A DNA stretch of 64,000 nucleotides from Ancylothrix sp. D3o. GTDB taxonomy: Bacteria; Cyanobacteriota; Cyanobacteriia; Cyanobacteriales; Oscillatoriaceae. The notes under the pieces were generated by a model. It did not search any database and had not been told where the DNA came from. It saw only the letters and a program-made list of their open reading frames with translations. The translations under genes were made by a program, and so were the position numbers. Positions 60,608 through 64,000 of this stretch are shown here, in pieces (the stretch's first letter is position 1; the number at the start of each line of letters is the position of its first letter). The DNA lies in NCBI RefSeq assembly GCF_025370775.1, contig NZ_JAMXEX010000003.1:186001-250000 (forward strand), given 5' to 3'.

Positions 60608-60935
60608 TTTCTCGACTCCTGTAATCTTTCCAGTATTCCTTTGCTTGGCGGATATCTCGTGCTTGAGTGCTTTTATCTCCACCGATTAAAAGCAGCACAA
60701 CTGTTAAGCCAATTTGTCCAAAGTATAGCCGATAACCAGGCCCATAATCTATCCTCAATTCGCACACTCCCTCCCCAACAGGCTGATAGTCTCCCAAATT
60801 GCCAAGACCAACTCTTATAAGCCTTTTGTTAATGTTATCTTGTGCATTGCTATCCCGCAGTGAATTAAACCAATCATCAAAAGGAATTCTTCCATCATCG
60901 GTTATGTAACGTCTGATTTCTCTGGGTTGTACCAT
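60600..60935 (-). CDS. RelE/HigB-type toxin, copy 1
   Basis: A 111-residue toxin of the addiction-module killer type (TIGR02683). MVQPREIRRYITDDGRIPFD is followed by RVGLGNLGDYQPVGEGVCEL and the core RIDYGPGYRLYFGQIGLTVV, then LLLIGGDKSTQARDIRQAKE. The Arg, Tyr and Lys positions are those of RelE-like nucleases. The gene order toxin then antitoxin is the usual one for HigBA. Second copy at 61342 with the same motifs. No promoter recognised. Confidence 0.88.
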   Translation of the reverse strand: MVQPREIRRYITDDGRIPFDDWFNSLRDSNAQDNINKRLIRVGLGNLGDYQPVGEGVCELRIDYGPGYRLYFGQIGLTVVLLLIGGDKSTQARDIRQAKEYWKDYRSRENA

Positions 60936-60983
60936 AATTTTATTGTAGGTCGTCGCCTTTCATTTTATGGTAGAAACCGGCCC

Positions 60984-61337
60984 TCAAACCACAGAAACCT
61001 TTTCTACATTTTCCCCTGAAACTTCTTGCTTTTTAGCCACAGTTACGGTTAGTTTTAATCCCAATTTTTGCAGCCATTCTCCTAAATAATAAATAGTTTC
61101 AACACCGGAATCCGAAAGAATATCATTTAATTTCTGCCGGTGTAATGTCGCTTCTTCTGAGGTCATATTGTCTTCTCCCAACGCTTCAGCAACATGATCA
61201 AGAGCCAGTTTCATTAAGCTTGCATCTGGCTCTTCTCCTTCCTCTAACTCAAAGTGAGTTTCAAGGTAAAGAGCAGCAAAACTGGGCTCTTTAAGTTGAG
61301 CAATCAAAAACTCGTGGTAAGGTTTACTTTTTGGCAT
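60984..61337 (-). CDS. Addiction-module antitoxin, HigA-like, copy 2
   Basis: A 117-residue antitoxin paralogue. The ATG at 61337 has an upstream CAGGAGTTAG. It reads MPKSKPYHEFLIAQLKEPSF, LMKLALDHVAEALGEDNMTS, GEWLQKLGLKLTVTVAKKQE. The C-terminal segment GEWLQKLGLKLTVTVAK is nearly equal to that of copy 1. It lies 4 bp after its toxin gene. The N-terminal parts of the two antitoxins differ more, as would be needed to avoid cross-talk. Confidence 0.78.
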   Translation of the reverse strand: MPKSKPYHEFLIAQLKEPSFAALYLETHFELEEGEEPDASLMKLALDHVAEALGEDNMTSEEATLHRQKLNDILSDSGVETIYYLGEWLQKLGLKLTVTVAKKQEVSGENVEKVSVV

Positions 61338-61341
61338 TTTG

Positions 61342-61665
61342 CTAACTCCTGTAATCTCTCCAGTATTCAATTGCTTTACGGATGTCTTGAGCTTGAGTGC
61401 TTTTATCACCTCCACACAAAAGCAGCACAATTGTTGATCCAACTTGACCAAAATAAACTCGGTATCCGGGGCCATAATCTATTCTAAGCTCACAAACACC
61501 TTCTCCCACAGCCCGATAATCTCCCAAATTTCCTTGACTAATGCGGTTAATTCTTTGAGTGATTTTAGTTTTAACTTTCGCATCCCGCAAGGAGTAATAC
61601 CACTCATCGAAAGGCGTTCTGTCATCATAAGTAGTGTAACGTTCAATATTTTTCGGTTGTACCAT
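61342..61665 (-). CDS. RelE/HigB-type toxin, copy 2
   Basis: A 107-residue paralogue of the toxin at 60600: MVQPKNIERYTTYDDRTPFD, RISQGNLGDYRAVGEGVCEL, RIDYGPGYRVYFGQVGSTIV, LLLCGGDKSTQAQDIRKAIE. Differences are scattered. It is first of a four-gene series toxin-antitoxin-toxin-antitoxin. The start ATG at 61665 lies 7 bp after the stop of the Rieske oxygenase gene, so it might be transcribed with it. Confidence 0.88.
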   Translation of the reverse strand: MVQPKNIERYTTYDDRTPFDEWYYSLRDAKVKTKITQRINRISQGNLGDYRAVGEGVCELRIDYGPGYRVYFGQVGSTIVLLLCGGDKSTQAQDIRKAIEYWRDYRS

Positions 61666-61672
61666 AATCTTA

Positions 61673-62731
61673 TCATACCCCTTTCTCAGCCTGCTTTCGC
61701 ATCAACCGCTGCACGCTCACCAAAGCACGATTTAATTCATAATTTCGCCGTTCAGGATTGTTTAAATACGCCTCTTGTTCTTCCTCAATCATCACTACAT
61801 CTTGCCGAACTAACCCATCGAGTAATTTTTGTGCGGAACCAAACAAACTATCCTTAATAAACTTGCGAAACCACACCGGCAATTTATGCAATCTCCAAAA
61901 CGCATTTAAGGAAGTAAAATGAATCAAATAAGCACGAGTTTGAGTTTCACTCACCGGACAAAGCAAACAATAAATCTTAAAATCTTTCCCCAAAGTTGAC
62001 ATCCAATGCGGGTAAATATAACTCACGTCCAAAGCTTCGGGATGCAGTTTTCGCAAGGCGGGAAAAAATAGCTGGGAAATTGACCAAATTTTATCGATTT
62101 TATAATAACTTTGCGCCTGATAATGGGCGGCAACATGGTTATCATCTTCATCGATATCTTGTAAAACAGGATCGGCCCAAGCTTGCCAACTTTGATGTAA
62201 ATGTCCGTGATACATATCCATCAAATTTTCTATTAAATACGAGTAATGTGCTTTGCAATTAATCACAGAAACGGTTGCAATATAGTTCAAGTGATCCCAC
62301 TCTGGTACTGCCATTAATTGCACGGTGTTTGCTTTTTCTGCATCTCCGGCAAATAGCCAAATAAACCCATCTTGTTCTTTAACTGGATAGGAGCGAATTT
62401 TACAAGTGGGTAATTTTTGGTTTTGTTCTAAGTAGGGAACTTCGGCACATTCACCATTTGATTTGAATTTCCAGCCATGATAATCGCATTCTAAATAATT
62501 GCCAATAACTTGCCCGTGACTAAGTTTAACTTGGCGGTGGGGACAGCGATCTTCTAAGGCGTGGATGGTGCCGGTGCTATCTCGATATATGACGATGGGT
62601 TGATTCCATAAAACAACTGCAAATGGCTGATTTTTTACTTCGCTGCTGCGAGCAATTACATACCAGTGATTGAGGTTAATTGCGAGCCGGCGAATGTCAA
62701 GATTTTGGTTAATTGAGGTTGAGGTGAGCAT
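61673..62731 (-). CDS. cruH: Rieske non-haem iron oxygenase, CruH-like
   Basis: A 352-residue Rieske oxygenase. The 2Fe-2S site is CPHRQVKLSHG (first Cys-His) followed by CDYHGW (second Cys-His) with the spacing of the family; the mononuclear iron site is ENLMDMYHGHLHQ (Asp/Asn with two His). A short C-terminal end with a hydrophobic part suggests membrane association. In Synechococcus sp. PCC 7002 CruH is the Rieske enzyme that oxidises the C-18 methyl groups to make synechoxanthin. Here it is 100 bp from a CruE-like gene, which supports the name. Other Rieske oxygenases, such as pheophorbide oxygenase types, remain possible. Confidence 0.6.
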   Translation of the reverse strand: MLTSTSINQNLDIRRLAINLNHWYVIARSSEVKNQPFAVVLWNQPIVIYRDSTGTIHALEDRCPHRQVKLSHGQVIGNYLECDYHGWKFKSNGECAEVPYLEQNQKLPTCKIRSYPVKEQDGFIWLFAGDAEKANTVQLMAVPEWDHLNYIATVSVINCKAHYSYLIENLMDMYHGHLHQSWQAWADPVLQDIDEDDNHVAAHYQAQSYYKIDKIWSISQLFFPALRKLHPEALDVSYIYPHWMSTLGKDFKIYCLLCPVSETQTRAYLIHFTSLNAFWRLHKLPVWFRKFIKDSLFGSAQKLLDGLVRQDVVMIEEEQEAYLNNPERRNYELNRALVSVQRLMRKQAEKGV

Positions 62732-62763
62732 GGGTTTTTTGATTGTTTTTAGGGGGTTTTAAA

Positions 62764-62827
62764 CGGCAGTCTGTAGCAGGCAAGATGCCTGCTCCACAGA
62801 TGAATAGGATTGGTTTATCTGCGTTGG
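62764..62827. repeat. AGCAGGC hairpin repeat with CCACAGATGAA flank
   Basis: GTCTGTAGCAGGCAAGATGC continues CTGCTCCACAGATGAATAGG and TTTATCTGCGTTGGG. Same composite as at 41072: a GCAGGCAAGATGCCTGC hairpin in the CCGCAGAT/CTGCG repeat. It separates the cruE- and cruH-like genes. Confidence 0.8.
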
Positions 62828-62831
62828 GGGT

Positions 62832-64000
62832 TTAGATTTGTAAGACGCCTTGGGGATTGACGGTAAATAAGGTGCGGCGCTGTAAGCCTTCGCGGTGTAA
62901 AATTTCGTTGGCTGCGAGTAAGCCACTACTTACGGCTCTTTCCATTAATCCGCAGGGAAATGGCATTTTTACCCAATCACCGGCAAACATTAAGTTTCCT
63001 ACGCCGGCATCGGTTTCTGGCCGGTCTGGATAACTTCCTGGTGGATAACCAGAAAAGTTTTTTTGATTGACTAATTCTCTGTGTAAAATTGTGGCATTTT
63101 TTAAGGCCGGCACTACATCATACAATTCTTCTTCAAAGGTTTTTAACAAGACTTCTTGGGTGGGAAAGTCTTTTTCTTTGTAGCAATAAGCGTGCAATTC
63201 TACCACACTGCCGCCGGTTTTTTTATTCCACTCAATAAACTGGGTTTGGATTTTGTGGTAAAGGGTAATGCTATCGGTGAGTTTATAGCCGGATAAGGAG
63301 GTAAACCAGCTTTGATCCCACTCAAAATCACGGTCAAACCAAAACCGGCCTACTGCAAAGGGATCGGCTATTGCCAGCTTTTCAATTTTTTGCTTTACCG
63401 GCTGATTTACATCGCCGATCATCCGCGTAAATAGATGTTGTACCCCCGGCACATCTGTGGCGATTACATAATAATCTGCCTGTAGGGTTTCTGCTGTTTT
63501 CTTATCGGCGGCGAGTTTGGAAGTTGAGTTAATTGCAACTAATTGGACGCGGTTTTCTTCTTTTTCTACCACATCAAAACAAGGCAAATCTCGCTCTGCC
63601 GGCCCTCTAACAACTTTGCCATTTTTATCAAAAACAGCCCCATGACAAGGACAGTGAAATTCTCCATTTTCTGCTTTTTTCACCGTACAGCCTTGGTGTG
63701 TGCAAGTCATAGAAATCGCTTCTTTTTTATCAGCCTTTACTGCATACACTCGATCTCCTGCACCGTAATATTCTAGCTTGTCGTCTGCTAACAACTCATT
63801 CCGCTTTACCCAAAACGGAACTTTATCACCTGCATTGCCGGTGTAATAGCTCAAAGACTCAATTTCGCCATTTTTCCAGACGACATTATCAACTGTTGCA
63901 CCGGCAATAATTTTCCCGCCTTTCCTAACAATAGAATCGGCAATTGGCTGCACCAAAGAAGTGCCCATATCATCCCGCGTTCCATTAAACGCCAACCCCT
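62832..64000 (-). CDS. cruE: FAD-dependent desaturase with Rieske domain, CruE-like (runs off right edge)
   Basis: The C-terminal 389 residues or so of a FAD-linked carotenoid-desaturase-like protein; the N-terminal FAD-binding loop lies beyond base 64000. A Rieske-type 2Fe-2S domain is inserted, with CTHQGCTVKK and CPCHGAVFDKNGKVVRG giving the two Cys-His pairs. The end is typical of the amine-oxidase/desaturase fold: GVGNLMFAGDWVKMPFPCGL and ERAVSSGLLAANEIL. CruE of Synechococcus 7002 is the beta-carotene desaturase/methyltransferase, related to CrtU, that makes the aromatic rings of synechoxanthin. The match to CruE is by layout and by the CruH-like neighbour. Confidence 0.6.
   Translation of the reverse strand, partial: GLAFNGTRDDMGTSLVQPIADSIVRKGGKIIAGATVDNVVWKNGEIESLSYYTGNAGDKVPFWVKRNELLADDKLEYYGAGDRVYAVKADKKEAISMTCTHQGCTVKKAENGEFHCPCHGAVFDKNGKVVRGPAERDLPCFDVVEKEENRVQLVAINSTSKLAADKKTAETLQADYYVIATDVPGVQHLFTRMIGDVNQPVKQKIEKLAIADPFAVGRFWFDRDFEWDQSWFTSLSGYKLTDSITLYHKIQTQFIEWNKKTGGSVVELHAYCYKEKDFPTQEVLLKTFEEELYDVVPALKNATILHRELVNQKNFSGYPPGSYPDRPETDAGVGNLMFAGDWVKMPFPCGLMERAVSSGLLAANEILHREGLQRRTLFTVNPQGVLQI

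Overview
The window is chromosomal DNA of a cyanobacterium, most likely a filamentous, Oscillatoriales-type species; the lineage is inference. The evidence is a psbA gene for photosystem II D1, several families largely confined to cyanobacteria (KGK, DUF3082, DUF2811, HTH-NB-ARC ATPases), likely synechoxanthin carotenoid genes, heptanucleotide tandem repeats, and intergenic space full of short dispersed repeats. No tRNA, rRNA or CRISPR array was seen.

Layout. 1-6.1 kb: the start of glutamate synthase (runs off the left edge), a YjbQ protein and DNA polymerase I. 6.2-9.8 kb: an accessory island with an MNT/HEPN pair whose toxin looks shortened, an NB-ARC ATPase, a HicB-like antitoxin beside a decayed hicA, and a RelE-type pair. 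9.9-15.3 kb: psbA, a chemoreceptor, a HIT protein, and a ComM-like ATPase behind a possible structured leader. 15.3-17.8 kb: an IS607-type element with an intact-looking TnpB and a dead serine recombinase. 17.9-26.2 kb: a very large hybrid histidine kinase, a HAD remnant, then a likely operon of an ASRT-like protein, a GH13 trehalose-synthase-like enzyme and a luciferase-like flavoenzyme. 26.7-38.3 kb: purB, secreted or membrane proteins, three AIM24-type paralogues, a NACHT ATPase, rsmA and ispE. 38.4-41.1 kb: a photolyase-related remnant, a phased cluster of DnaA-box-like sequences (possible replication origin), a DUF2811 protein and hemY. 41.2-50.6 kb: a response regulator, a KGK-KGK-HNH-RNA methyltransferase operon with a visible tandem duplication, a dynamin-like GTPase and several small enzymes. 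50.6-59.0 kb: ssb, mreBCD, a HAD hydrolase, dtd, a CobW GTPase, cysS and a GST. 59.2-64 kb: an AI-2E-type permease, two tandem toxin-antitoxin pairs, and two iron-sulfur enzymes resembling CruH and CruE (the second runs off the right edge).

The housekeeping genes are ordinary. What stands out is the amount of small-scale rearrangement: four decayed genes, tandem duplications at several scales, repeats nested in repeats, a repeat inserted in frame inside tnpB, and dense CCGGC/GCCGG words. The strongest candidates for follow-up are the DnaA-box array, the IS607/TnpB relic, the ASRT-GH13-flavoenzyme operon and the CruE/CruH pair. All product names come from reading the translated sequence and recalling family motifs; no database search was run.
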